Below, one piece after another: positions 37,966 through 49,179 of a stretch of DNA of 64,000 bases. The stretch is from Tetrahymena thermophila SB210 (lineage: Eukaryota; Ciliophora; Oligohymenophorea; Hymenostomatida; Tetrahymenidae). Where the stretch lies: contig NW_002476236.1 in NCBI RefSeq assembly GCF_000189635.1, forward strand, positions 423,248-487,247, in the 5' to 3' direction. The notes beneath the pieces were generated by a model. It did no database searches and was not told the DNA's origin. It was given only the letters and a program-made list of their open reading frames with translations. Every line of letters begins with the position of its first letter. Position 1 is the first letter of the stretch. The translations under genes were made by a program, and so were the position numbers.

Positions 37966-40728
37966 TCAAAGAAGCATAGTGTAAGGCTTTTCGAGGTAAC
38001 CTTTGAATTTTTGTAACCATTCGGCACCAAGAGCACCATCGACTACTCTATGATCGCAACTTAAAGTTACAGTCATTGATTAAATAGTCCTGTTTTAAAT
38101 AATTGATTAAGTATATAAATATATTGATAACTCAAAAAAATATTTACTTGAAAGGATATTTAGCATGAGGATCATTGTCAGGGACAACCTTTTATGAAGT
38201 AGCACCAACAGCTAAAATAGTACCATGAGGAGGATTAACAATAGCTGCGAAATGGTCAATACCATACATACCCAAGTTAGAGATAGTGAAAGTACCACCC
38301 TAATAAAAAAAATTTTTAATTATTACATAACCAAATAAATTATTTATCTAAATTACTTAATATTCAGTAGGAAGAAGTCCTCCCTTTCTAGCCTTTTCAG
38401 CTAACTCTTTAGTCTTAGAAGAGATTTAAGAAAGTCCCAAAGTTTCAGCATTAAAAACAATAGGAGTAATCAAACCAGTCTTAGTTGATACTGCAACAGC
38501 AACATCAGCATGCTTGAATTGACGAATGTGATCACCGTGCCATTGGGAATTGACTCCTGGCATATCTCTAAGAGCTAAAGCACTAGCCTATTTATTATAT
38601 TTTTTAATTAGAAATTAAGCATATAGTTATTAGACTTGTTTTTTATTGCTAAGTTTATATTTTCATAAAAAGCTATTTTACCTTAACAATTAAGTCATTG
38701 ACTGAGATCTTAGAAGTAGATTGTTCATTTAAAGTTTTACGTAAATGAAGAACTTCGTCCATTTAAACATCAATATTTAAATAGAAGTGAGGAACAGTTG
38801 TCTTAGATTAGACCAAACGTTCAGCAATTGTTTTTCTCATAGGAGTAATTGGAATCTTTTGATATTCAACACCTCCTTAAACAACAACTTCTACCTTAGG
38901 TTATTAAGGAGCAGGTTTAGGAGCTTCCTATTTGGTTTCAGCAGCAGGTTATTAAGCAGCAACAGTTTATTGAGCAGCTTTAGTTGTAGCATTTTATACG
39001 TCCTTGGCAATAATACGGCCATTAGGACCAGAACCTTAAACAGTTGAAAGATCAACTCCCTTTTCTTAAGCAACAGTTTTAGCATAAGGACTAGCAGCAA
39101 CTCTTCCAGAAGATCCAGAAGCAACGGTAGTTTATGTGGCAGTTTAAGCAGAAGAAGTTTGAGCAGGTTGAGCAGCTTCTTAGGGGGCAGAAGAAGCAGA
39201 ACCCTTTTTCAAAGCATCATTTAATGTGAATTATTCAAACTTAGCAAGATCGTCTTTTTTGGCGACAACAACTAAAACAGGCTTTATTTTATAAATTTAA
39301 AAAAATTATTTTTAACAACTGCTTTTTCTATTAAGAATATGTTCTTTACATGGTTGGCAGGGATTGTTTCACCTTCCTTAACTAAAATTTTAGCAACAAA
39401 TCCTGATGCTTCTTAGTCTATAATTTATTTTATTTTTAATTTAATTGCTAAGATAGAGTTAGATTGAATTTATCTTACAAATATTTGGGACTGAGTCTTT
39501 ATCAGTTTAAACATCGAAAATGTTGTCACCTTCAGTGACTTTATCTCCAACTTTTACATGGAAGGAAGCTATTTTACCTTCAGTCATGGTAGGAGATAAG
39601 GCGGGAAGACTTTATAATAATATTAAAATAAGTAAATTAGTTTTTATTTTTATGTTTTTGTATTTTATTCTAATGAAGCTTACAGGACGACATTATGCTT
39701 AGGGAATGCTATTTATTTTATATTCGTTAAAAGATAGTTAATACATTAAAGTTTTTAGTTGATATTTGAAAATATTTACAAGCACCAGAAGAGGCAGCAG
39801 GAGCAGGCTTAGCAGCTGTCTAGGCAGCAGGCTTGGGCTATTCTTACTTAGGGGCTTCCTAAGCCTTTTGGGCTCCACCTACAGTGAAGTTAGCAAAGGC
39901 AGGAATATCAGCTTCAGACTTACAAACAACAACGACTGGCTATATTATTGTTAAAAGATTTATTTATTTAAAGCATATTATTGAAAATTAAGGAACTTCA
40001 ATCTAAATATGATAAAAAACTTACAGTGTTAGCAGGAATCAATTCACCTTCGTTGACCAATATCTTGGCAACAAAACCAGTTTCTTCTTGGTCTATTTAT
40101 ATTAACAAAATCAAAATTAGAAACTTTGTATTTGTGAAAAACGTAATTTTTAATTCGAGATTAGGTAGCATTAAAAGCTGTTTGAATTATAAAAAATTTT
40201 TACAAACATTTGGTACAGAGTCTTTATCAGTTTAGACATCGAAGATATTATCACCTTCTTAGATCTTTTAGCCAACCTTGATGTGCCAGGCTGCAATTTT
40301 ACCTTCAGTCATGGTAGGAGAGAGAGCAGGTAAACTGTTTTTAAAAGAAGCAATCAATAAGTATGGAAATGTAGTAGAAGAAAAGAAAAAATCAATAAAA
40401 AAATGCAGATTCATTTTACGCGACAAGTCTATGCTTAGGATAACCTATTTAGTATATTAAATAAAAGCATTTTAATTATATTTCTAAGAATTGGAAGTAG
40501 ATGTAAATAAGATGATGTGAAAAGTCAGTAAATGCAAATTATTTTTAAGAAATTACTTGAGAAGTTGTAGGTAATATTCTATGACAAAGATTAGGATTAG
40601 AAATTGATTTGATAGAGAGGTGCCTTGAAGGAAGTCTTTTTGCCCTTTTAAACTGTGGACATTGAATAACGGGCAGCTTGCTTTAAGTAGTTAGAAGCTC
40701 TCTTTAAAAGTCTAGTTGAAGAAATCAT
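37966..40728 (-). CDS. DLAT: Dihydrolipoamide acetyltransferase, E2 of pyruvate dehydrogenase
   Basis: The start ATG at 40726-40728 begins a basic, Ser/Arg-rich mitochondrial presequence ([20 protein letters not shown]). Two lipoyl domains follow: about 40340-40030 and 39615-39350, each with [14 protein letters not shown] and the lipoylated lysine in QTDKDSV. Ala/Pro/Gln-rich linkers separate the domains. A peripheral subunit-binding domain lies at about 39105-39010 ([24 protein letters not shown]). The catalytic domain runs from about 38880 to the stop at 37966-37968 and carries the acyltransferase motif DHRVVDG near 38040. The order lipoyl-lipoyl-PSBD-catalytic is that of animal and fungal pyruvate dehydrogenase E2. 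Around nine introns interrupt it. It transfers the acetyl group from lipoamide to CoA in the mitochondrial matrix and forms the core of the complex. The 2-oxoglutarate and branched-chain E2s are less likely because they have one lipoyl domain. Confidence 0.95.
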
Positions 40729-41769
40729 TTTAAGTGCTACTTCTTTTTTTTTCTTTCGAAATGTAAATTTGATATATATTTGTTTAATTTATTATGATTT
40801 AATATTTTTTATTTATTTTTTATCTTTTCTTTGAATTTAAAGATCTTTGTTAATTAGCAATGGATTCTTCAAATGTATCTTTGTTTTATTAGTATGCAAT
40901 AATTGATGAAGATTATACTCAGAAATGTGCATTGCAATTTGAATGAATATATGTATATATTAGCTTGTATTATTGTATATATGATGACAATATTTTAATA
41001 GAAGTATTTGTATTAATATAACCATTGTATGTGTGTATTAATTAATTCTTTCTTGTTTCTCTAAAAAATTGCGTAAATCATTATTATTGTTTATATAATT
41101 TGATACACACTTAAATTTTTTTGCGTCACTTCAATCTTTTTTTTCATTTCTCATTTACTTATATAGAGTACTGCATATATTCATATAAACATCTGATATG
41201 CTATTTTTATTTTTTAAACAAATTTCATACTCATCCATAAATCTTATTCTTAATTTTTCAAAGTAACTAAGTATTTTTAAATTATTTATATAATTATCCT
41301 AAGTATATATTTTCCTTCCTTTTATAAATTTTATTCTAAAAATTTTGAATAGTTATTCTAATCAATTACAATTTATTGAAGATCAAATTTTCATGTAATT
41401 AAAAGTTTTACATAAGTATGAAAGTTATATTGAATTATTTTTTTTCAAATTTCTTAAATAATTTTATAACACATCAATGCATTCGGTATAATTATGTGCT
41501 AACTATGATATAGAATTAAAGTTAATATGTGGTTGCAGATTATTCACTATACAAATTAACTATTTTGTGTTTAGTTAATTCATTAATTTAAAATTAAATT
41601 TAATTAGTTATTAAGAATGATGTATCGATTCTTTGAAAAGTTAAAATTAGTTTTTTTCTAATGCAATTAATTAAACAAGTACAGTGATTACAAAATTAAG
41701 TAATACATAAAAAATTTTGATAATTTTTATGACGTTTTTATTAATTAATTTGTTATTATAAATAAATAT
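40729..41769. other. Intergenic between two minus-strand genes
   Basis: About 1 kb, AT-rich. A 28-codon plus-strand frame at 40861-40947 (MDSSNVSLFYQYAIIDED) is too short and unsupported to call. Nothing else seen. Confidence 0.5.
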
Positions 41770-44743
41770 TCAAAAGTAGCTTTTTTTAAGAGAATTTAAT
41801 TTCGTCGTTGAAGAAGCTAGAAAATTTTAATTTGAGTGTTTAAGTGGACTCTCAAATTCTGATTATGTTTATTACTTTTAGGTTAAGAAGTATAAATTAC
41901 TATTTTAGGATCTTTGGCTATTAATTTCTTTATTTATTTGAGTGTCAACAGATAAATTTGTTAAAGAAGGTGGAATATTATTCAGGCTTGCAAATAATTA
42001 ATTTTTTCTATTGAAACTTTGCTTAGATTAACTTTTTTCTATATTGTCAAAATTTGGAGTGGATGAAAGTTAGTAAAAAGTAGATGAAAACATTTTATCT
42101 GTCTATTCACTATTTAAAACTTTATTTTTTAACAAATTATGCTTTTAAAGAACTTCTTAAGGAACTTAAATTTTATCTGTTTTTATATTTTGGTTATTTA
42201 ATTTATTTTTAGGTATTATTTTTCCAACCTATTTCACCAAATCAAACTGATCTAATTAAGCATTTTCTTCTTCGTTTTACCCTTTTCTGTACTACAAAAT
42301 TGTTTAGCTTCCTACAGCACCTTTTCTAGGGGTAATTTTCTACAAAACCTGCTCTTCCTTTTCATAATTTGGGGTCAGATTCGTTCTTGTGAAAGTGAAG
42401 GTCTTATTATTCTTTATCTAAAATTAAAGATGAATGTACTTCTTTTAAAATAATTTGTAGTAATCATGTCCTTCAAGCTCCCCAAATAAAATATTAAATA
42501 TTTATTTTAATTCCTATTTAAAATATTTAAATTATTAATAAAATATATCGTTAAGTTTAAATAAATATAAATTAATTAATTAATTACTTCTCTCTTTTTC
42601 TCTTCTTTATATTGAAGGTATTAGTCAATAAGTCTATTTGCTTCTCCTTCTTTCATTTTTTTTTATTGCAATTTAATCTATTTCATTTACTCTCTTGCAT
42701 CTTTATTTTAGTTAACTAATTCTGTCTTACTAGGAGGAACCTTTGCTAAAGAAAATGCTATTTCTTAAGGAGCTTACACATCTTGAGCATTCTCCCAAGC
42801 AAGAACGTACTCATTCTTACAGCTTGAAGTAAAAATAGGTTTTCTTATTTTTAGATTTGTTTTTCTAGCTATCTTTTGCACCTTTCATGTAAAAAAAATT
42901 TGAGATATAATTAAAAAATATTAAAGGTTTACTCTTTCTTTCATATCAGCCAGACTATATTACTATTGAGTATTCAAATATTCTTGATCAAATTATTCAT
43001 TTTATATTTATGAAATCTAATCTTCACTTTTTATCTTTATTTAGGCTAAAACCTAATCCATGTTAGATTCAAGAGCTGCATATTCAACAAGATATTAAAT
43101 AGATTATTTATCAAGAATTTATGGAAATATATCGGATGATGACACGTCTTCATTTATATTTAGCAAAGCCCTAACAATCCATACCATGCTTTGCTTTTGT
43201 AAACTTTTATCATTTTTAAGTGTTTCTAAGTACAAAGTTTTAAGCATATTTCTAGTTATATCTTTTTTTTCTTTATAGGTCTTAATTTCTTTTTCATTTA
43301 TAATCAATTATTGTTAATTCTAATTCAGCTAACTGAGTAACTAATTCTTCTATTGTTTGTAATCTTGCTATTTATAAAAAAAAAACAAATTAATTTAAAC
43401 ATTTGATAAATTTAAATAACAATTTTTTAAATATTTACAAGGACAACTTCTTAGTCTTCCTAAATTTTTTAAATCGATTTTTTCATTTTTGTGATTTAAG
43501 CTGCAGATTACTTTTTAGATTGATCAGCAGATTTTTCTTGATTTTCAATATCTTTCTAAACCTAAAGACTGTACAGTCTAGTTTTTTCATTAATATCAGT
43601 CACTTAGTTTTATAATTAATTACTGTACTGACGCATATCTTTAATTTAATTAACTCTAGTTGTAATTTCCTACCTTAATTGCATGTAGTTATCTAGTAAA
43701 ATTTTCTCCATATATTTAAATTAATACTTTTGCTCTTTTTCATTTTTAAAGGATACCAAGAGCTCATTTTTTTAGTCTTAATTTTAAAAAATCCCTAGAG
43801 GTCTGTTTAAATATGTAGCAAGTTGTCTTGATAAGTCTTCATATTCAATTAAGTTATTCGATCTTCTAAATGTTTGCATTAAACTCTTAAAATTTGCTAA
43901 TGTTTAATTAGAAAAATGACTCATTTCAGTTTTAAATATATCTTCTGCTCTTTATCTATTTATGTTTGTTTAGTATTCATTCTTATCAGCTCTGCTTGAT
44001 TTAGTATTAATCTTATTATCTTCTAATGTGCGCTACACTCTACTAAAAATTAAGTTATTCACTAATTTCTTATTGAGCTCTCTTTAAATACTCTCATTAC
44101 TTTAAATGAACTTAACAGATTTGCCCTAGGCATTGAAACATGATTAACTATTCTTTTCATTATATATTTTATTATTTTCTGTTTATAAACTTATATTTCC
44201 TTCAAAGTTATTGCCCAATTAATTCATGCTAAAGCTTGTTACACTTAAATTTTTGTTACTTTTAGACTTGGAATTGTTAGCTCTTGGAGACAAGTTTTAC
44301 ATTGACTTGCAAGTTTAACTGATACTATTTTCTTATAAGCTCATATTTGGATCTCTAGTTATAGAATCAATTATTTCAATATTAACTTGAGGGAATTTTT
44401 GATCAAATTTTAAAGAATTCTCATGATCTTTTCTCATCCTATTTAATTCTTCTGCATTTTAAGCTGTCTTTAGGATTAAATCTTTTTTCCATTTTTCTAA
44501 ATGCTCATAAACATTATTTGAATTTTAAATATTTTTATCTTAAGGTACATCATAATCTCCATCTATATCAGCATTAGGGCGAAATTAATATAGATTTAAT
44601 TCTTTTAAATGCTTAATTTAAGGGATTTTCGAGTATGCTTAATATGGCGGATTCAAGACATCTTCTTCTTCTAGTATCATTTAATTATGAACTTGGTTTT
44701 CTAATTAAATTCTTACTTTCTTCTTGCCAAATTCTTATTACAT
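41770..44743 (-). CDS. Coiled-coil protein, function unknown
   Basis: ATG at 44741-44743 (MQQEFGKKKVRIQLENQ), stop TGA 41770-41772 (LNSLKKSYF end). Introns are seen near 43440-43370, 42955-42880 and 42590-42510. The N-terminal 250 residues are Asn/Ser-rich. Then comes a long coiled coil (KYMEKILLDNYMQLRQEITT, YSLQVQKDIENQEKSADQSK). A helical domain follows with WIVRALLNINED, DKQSIQYLVEYAALESNMDQ and further heptads. The C-terminal half has a folded-looking VLAWENAQDVQAPQEIAFSL segment, a second basic coiled coil (QLQYKEEKKREVI) and a disordered Ser/Asn-rich tail. No catalytic motif, signal peptide or membrane helix. The layout suggests a cytoskeletal or axonemal structural protein, by analogy only. 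I do not recognise an orthologue. Confidence 0.7.
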
Positions 44744-45709
44744 TTTTAATTATTTAGAAATTTGCTAATTCTTGTTTCTATATGATAAATTAAAAATTTT
44801 GCTTGTTTTGTTTGAAATTTATTGGTACAATTAAATCAATTTAGATATTTAATTTCTAAAATGAACTGAATCATTTCAAAAAATATCAATACTTATATTC
44901 TATAAAAAACTACAAATTTAGAAATTTATAATTTTATTTGTTAAATCATCCCTTTTCTTGAACAAGCTAAATTAAAATTATAGCTCCAGTAATTATTTTT
45001 CTTAAAATAAATTTCTTAAGAAAATTAATTAAATATCAAAATAAAATAAATAAAAAAAAATATTTAACCCTCTGAGCAGGGGGAGTAATGAAAGGGCATG
45101 CTATGTGACAAATTTTAAGTCATTAAAAAAATTAAATAAAAAAATTTTATAATTCAAAAAAATATTTTTCAATCAAATCCTTTCCAAAATAGTGATGCAA
45201 TATCATTTTTAGAAAGGTATTTTTTGCTTAATGTAAGTATATGTATATTTTAAAACCATATTGTTAAATATTTAAATTTAATTAAGTATAGATATATAAA
45301 ATATAGAGAAAAGCAATACGTTTTTATAAACTTTTCAATAATTTTCTATAATATCTTTGAAATAATATTATCATAAAAAATATTCACCATAAATTAGAAA
45401 GAAATTACTTTAAATATTTAATAAATGTCATAAAAATAATATGTAAAATTCTTGTTTTCTGAACAAACAAATGAATTAAATAATTTTTTAAAAATGGGCT
45501 ATTTGGTGTTTATACTTATCATATATTAATTTTTTGAAATAAAGTATTGAATTTAAGAATTTATAAGATATCTAATCTTATTTACTTAGTAGATATAATG
45601 TTTCTTATACATATTATTTTTATAATTATTATATACTTGTCAAATTTTCATATTTTTGTTAGAATTTCAAAAATATTTAAAAGCTTAAGTTAATTGGATT
45701 TTACAAAAA
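44744..45709. other. Intergenic with a GC-rich patch
   Basis: Between divergent genes. Mostly AT-rich, but 45066-45112 is an island of higher GC with purine runs (CTGAGCAGGGGGAGTAATGA) in otherwise nearly pure A/T. It is discussed as a finding; no RNA family is recognised. Confidence 0.5.
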
Positions 45710-47307
45710 ATGTCATAAAATGAGAGTGCTTCAAATGAGTGTAAAGATCCTCTAACACCAGAATTTTAAAATTATACCACATTAAAAATATATCTTGATA
45801 ATGATAACGAAAACCATTTGTCTGAATTAATTTCTACTTTAGCCAACAAACCAAATCTTCTTAATTTATATCTTCAATGCGAAAATTTTAATGATGAAAC
45901 ATTTTCTGAGTTAGGCTCTATTGTAGGAAATTGCAACTAGCTAAAAACTTTATAAGTTGAAATTCTGAATTCTGAAGAAATTATTAGCTCAGATGCATAT
46001 AATTTCGCCTCTGCTTTGTCTAAATGCCCTAATTTAACAACTTTCGAATTTATATCTTCAGAGGAATTAAGTTAATTTGATGATGATGGTGCAACTGGAT
46101 TATGTTCTGGTTTGAGTGAATGCCATAATCTTGCATTATTGAAATTAACACTTGCAGGACATTATACTAGTATTTATGACAGTGGAGTAATTGGAATAGG
46201 CTCAGGTTTAGGTTAATGCCCAAATCTTACAACTTTGATTCTAACAATTTCACCAAACAGAGGAGGTAGTTTTGGAGCTGAAGGTGCAAAAGGTTTAGGC
46301 TATGGTTTGGCTAAATGTAAAAATCTTAAAACTTTATCAATTGATATATGTAGTTGTTGGATTGGTTGCCAAGGCATAACGGATTTGGGTAATGGTTTGG
46401 GTAACTGTGCTAGCCTTATAGCTTTGGATCTCAAAATATTGAGGAAACAAATACTAAAAATGAGGGTATATCTGGGTTAGCTTCTGGTTTAGCTAACTGC
46501 CCTAATCTTAAAATTCTAAAACTGAATATTGATGAAAACGAAGTTGATGAGTAAGGTATATCAGGTTTATGTTCTGGTCTGAGTAAATGCAATAAACTTT
46601 GTGATTTGTCTCTTAAGCTTAGAGGCTTAGATATTCGAGATAAAAGTGTAACTATGTTAGGTTCATTATTTCAAAAAATGCTTAATCTAACCACTTTATC
46701 AATTGATCTAAGTAATAATAATAATATTGGAATTTCAGGAGTTTCTGTTTTAGCATCTATGGTTGGTAAATGCTCTAAACTTAAAATTTTGGAATTCAGC
46801 CTTAATAGCAATAAAATTGATGATGAAGGAGTTTCTAGCATAATCTCTGGTTTGAATAACAGCACAAACTTTGAGAAGTTAAATTTATAACTAATGTCAA
46901 ATAATATTAGTGATTCAGGTGCATTAAATTTAGCTTAATTTGCAACTAAGTGCATTAATTTAAAAAGTTTAGAACTTTTTTTAGATAATAATGAAATTGG
47001 TAAAGAAGGGATATCTGACTTAAGCTGTGGCCTTAGTAAATGTTTGAATCTTAAAATTTTGATGCTTAATATTGACTTTAAAGCTATTGGAGAATAAGGT
47101 TTGTCTATTTTAAGCTTTCATTTGGGTTAATCAAAGTGTTTAACAAGTTTAACTTTAATAGAAAGAGGCAGCTATAATCAGATTCCTATTTGCATACTTA
47201 TGAAAAGTAGATTATTAAAGAAGTGCATTAGGTTAATCAAAATTGAATTTTAAAATTTAAGAAGATATTATTATTGAATTTGCTTAAAATATTTTGAATA
47301 TACGTGA
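45710..47307 (+). CDS. Leucine-rich repeat protein (RNase-inhibitor type), frame-shifted
   Basis: ATG 45710 (MSQNESASNECKDPLTPEF) to TGA 47305-47307. It carries about twelve LRRs of 28-30 residues with the consensus G-x3-L-x2-G-L-x2-C-x-N-L-x2-L-x-L-x-I (for example GLASGLANCPNLKILKLNID), the cytoplasmic RNase-inhibitor/NLR type that folds into a horseshoe. Upstream codons lie in one frame up to ALDL (about 46429); downstream codons (QNIEETNTKNEGISGLAS) continue in the frame one base back. No intron fits, since the repeat unit is continuous across the break. So either one base is missing from the sequence or the gene is broken. Such LRR proteins are a large, fast-changing family in Tetrahymena with unknown roles. 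No other domain is attached. Confidence 0.8.
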
Positions 47308-47882
47308 TATTTATAATTTTACATACAGTAAATTTTAAATAATTAAAAAATTGTTAAGTTCTGTTAAAAAATTAATTTTTTAAATATTTCTATTTTTTAA
47401 GAGTTACTAAAGATTTTTTACTCAAAACAATATCCAAAGTTTATGTTTATAATATTAATTTATCATTCATTATTGAATGAACCATATTTTTTTATTTTAT
47501 TCAATCTAAATTTCTAAAAATATTGATTTTTTACTGTTTCTAATAGAGTCTATTTTTTTTTCAAAAAAAGAGGTATCCTTAAATAAAAGGAAGGTATAAT
47601 GTGTTATTTTAATAGAATAATATAAAATAGTTTTAAATAAATAAGGAAAAAATGCACTTCTTTTTGTTTTATTTTTATTTATTAAAATATGAGTAAGAAA
47701 TATATTTAATATATATATAATATTATTATATTTTATTTATTTATTTATTTATTTAATTAAATTTATAATTTGTTAAACTAATAATTTTAGTATTATTTTT
47801 TTACATTTTTATTTTTAAATTATCTCTTTGATAAGTGTTTTTGTTATTATTATAAAGATTTGTTATAAAATTTTGTTCAAGT
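47308..47882. other. Intergenic between convergent genes
   Basis: AT-rich 3' flanks, including a short TTTA microsatellite near 47733-47756. Nothing else recognised. Confidence 0.5.
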
Positions 47883-49169
47883 TCACATATTACAATTTTG
47901 TACAGTATAAGTAATTTAATCGCATTTTTAATCTGAATCAAAAGACACTGCATCGTTTTCATTTTAAATAAAATTGCTTCTGTCTTTTGTTTTTCCAGTT
48001 TTTAGTTAGCTTTGATTTTAATCTTGACCCATTTCTTAAGCAATCAACCTGCTAGTATTCATGAGATTAAACGATGTATTCATATTAAATGACAGATCAT
48101 TTTTATTTTGTTCAAAGAAATTGAAGTGAAAAACTACCAGTTGATCTTGATCTTGAGTCTATTAACTAGAATTACTAAGCTAAGATTTTTTAATATCATT
48201 AGGTCCTCTTGTTCTATCACTATAACCTTCTAGCTTGCTCTCATAAACCCTTTATGTCTTATGGAGAAAACTAAGTTGGTTATTAGTAATTTAACTAGCA
48301 TTCATTTAATTTTTGTTAAAGCTAGAATCATCTTCATACTCATACTCATAATCTTCTTCTGAATCAGTTTCTGAAAAAAATTACTCTTGGTTATTTGCAT
48401 CACCGATGTTTTCATCGCTTTCAGTTTAGTTATAGTGTTTATTTATAACTTCTTTATCATCAAAATCATCTAGAATATTTTCCATACTTTATAAATTATT
48501 TTTTCTTTACAAATTTGTTAATGTGCGATGGCCATTTCTTGAAAATTTTTTTTTATTATTTTCTCTATTTTCTTTTTAATTTTGATAAACAATTCTAGTA
48601 TTTCTATAATTATTTTAATCATTCGTAGTACTCCTAAATAAGTTACTATTACTAGAAAGTGTCCTTTCAGTATTTCTTGATTCAAGCAAATTATTAGCTT
48701 TTTAGCTATCGATTGATCCAACAAAGTTAGAAAACTTCGATCCTTAACTTTCTTATTTATATTCTTCATCCCATGTTGTATTAGGATTTATTTAATCGAA
48801 TTACTTAGATATCTAATTATCTAACTAAGAAGTATTTTCCTCTTAATTTGATTAAGTTTACGTTGCAGTACGAGAAGGAGGCAGTAAAATATTATTAGAA
48901 GAATTTTTAATTTGACTGGCTTGTTATATTGTAAATGAAGATACTCTCCTTAAAATGCTATCATTTAGAGGTTTGCCTTACTTATTTAAATTATTTTCAT
49001 CATCTTTCAAAATTGAAATAGTAAAATTGTTTGTATTTGAGCTCAAATTAGAATTGGTGTATTATTTTCGTGAAATCATATAAGAAATTCTTGCTTGGCT
49101 CATGAAATTATGGCTAATTAAGTAAGCGTAGAATAAGGACAATAGGGTTTGATCTTCACTTATTTTCAT
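47883..49169 (-). CDS. Acidic Asn/Gln/Ser-rich protein, possible LisH-like N-terminus
   Basis: Uninterrupted frame of 428 residues from ATG 49167-49169 to TGA 47883-47885. The first 30 residues (EDQTLLSLFYAYLISHNFMS) resemble a LisH dimerisation motif: a hydrophobic helix with L..L...YL....F. The rest is low complexity: Ser/Asn/Gln-rich, with an acidic tract near the middle (ETDSEEDYEYEYEDDSS) and a hydrophobic patch VVFHFNFFEQNKN later on. A LisH helix at the N-terminus is typical of centrosomal or ciliary proteins (FOP/OFD1-like), so a basal-body role is conceivable, but this is inference from a weak motif. The frame immediately upstream is also open, so it could instead be the 3' part of the TGS1-like gene. 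Confidence 0.65.
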
Positions 49170-49179
49170 ATTCTCAATT

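Noticed and set aside
38787..39124. Arg/Ser- and Leu-rich frames over the linker of the E2 gene
   Set aside because: Shadows of the Ala/Pro/Gln-rich linker of the minus-strand acetyltransferase; wrong strand or frame.
39981..40460. Separate small plus-strand genes
   Set aside because: They are antisense to the first lipoyl domain and its introns on the minus strand.
40861..40947. 28-codon plus-strand frame
   Set aside because: Too short, no homology or splice context; expected by chance.
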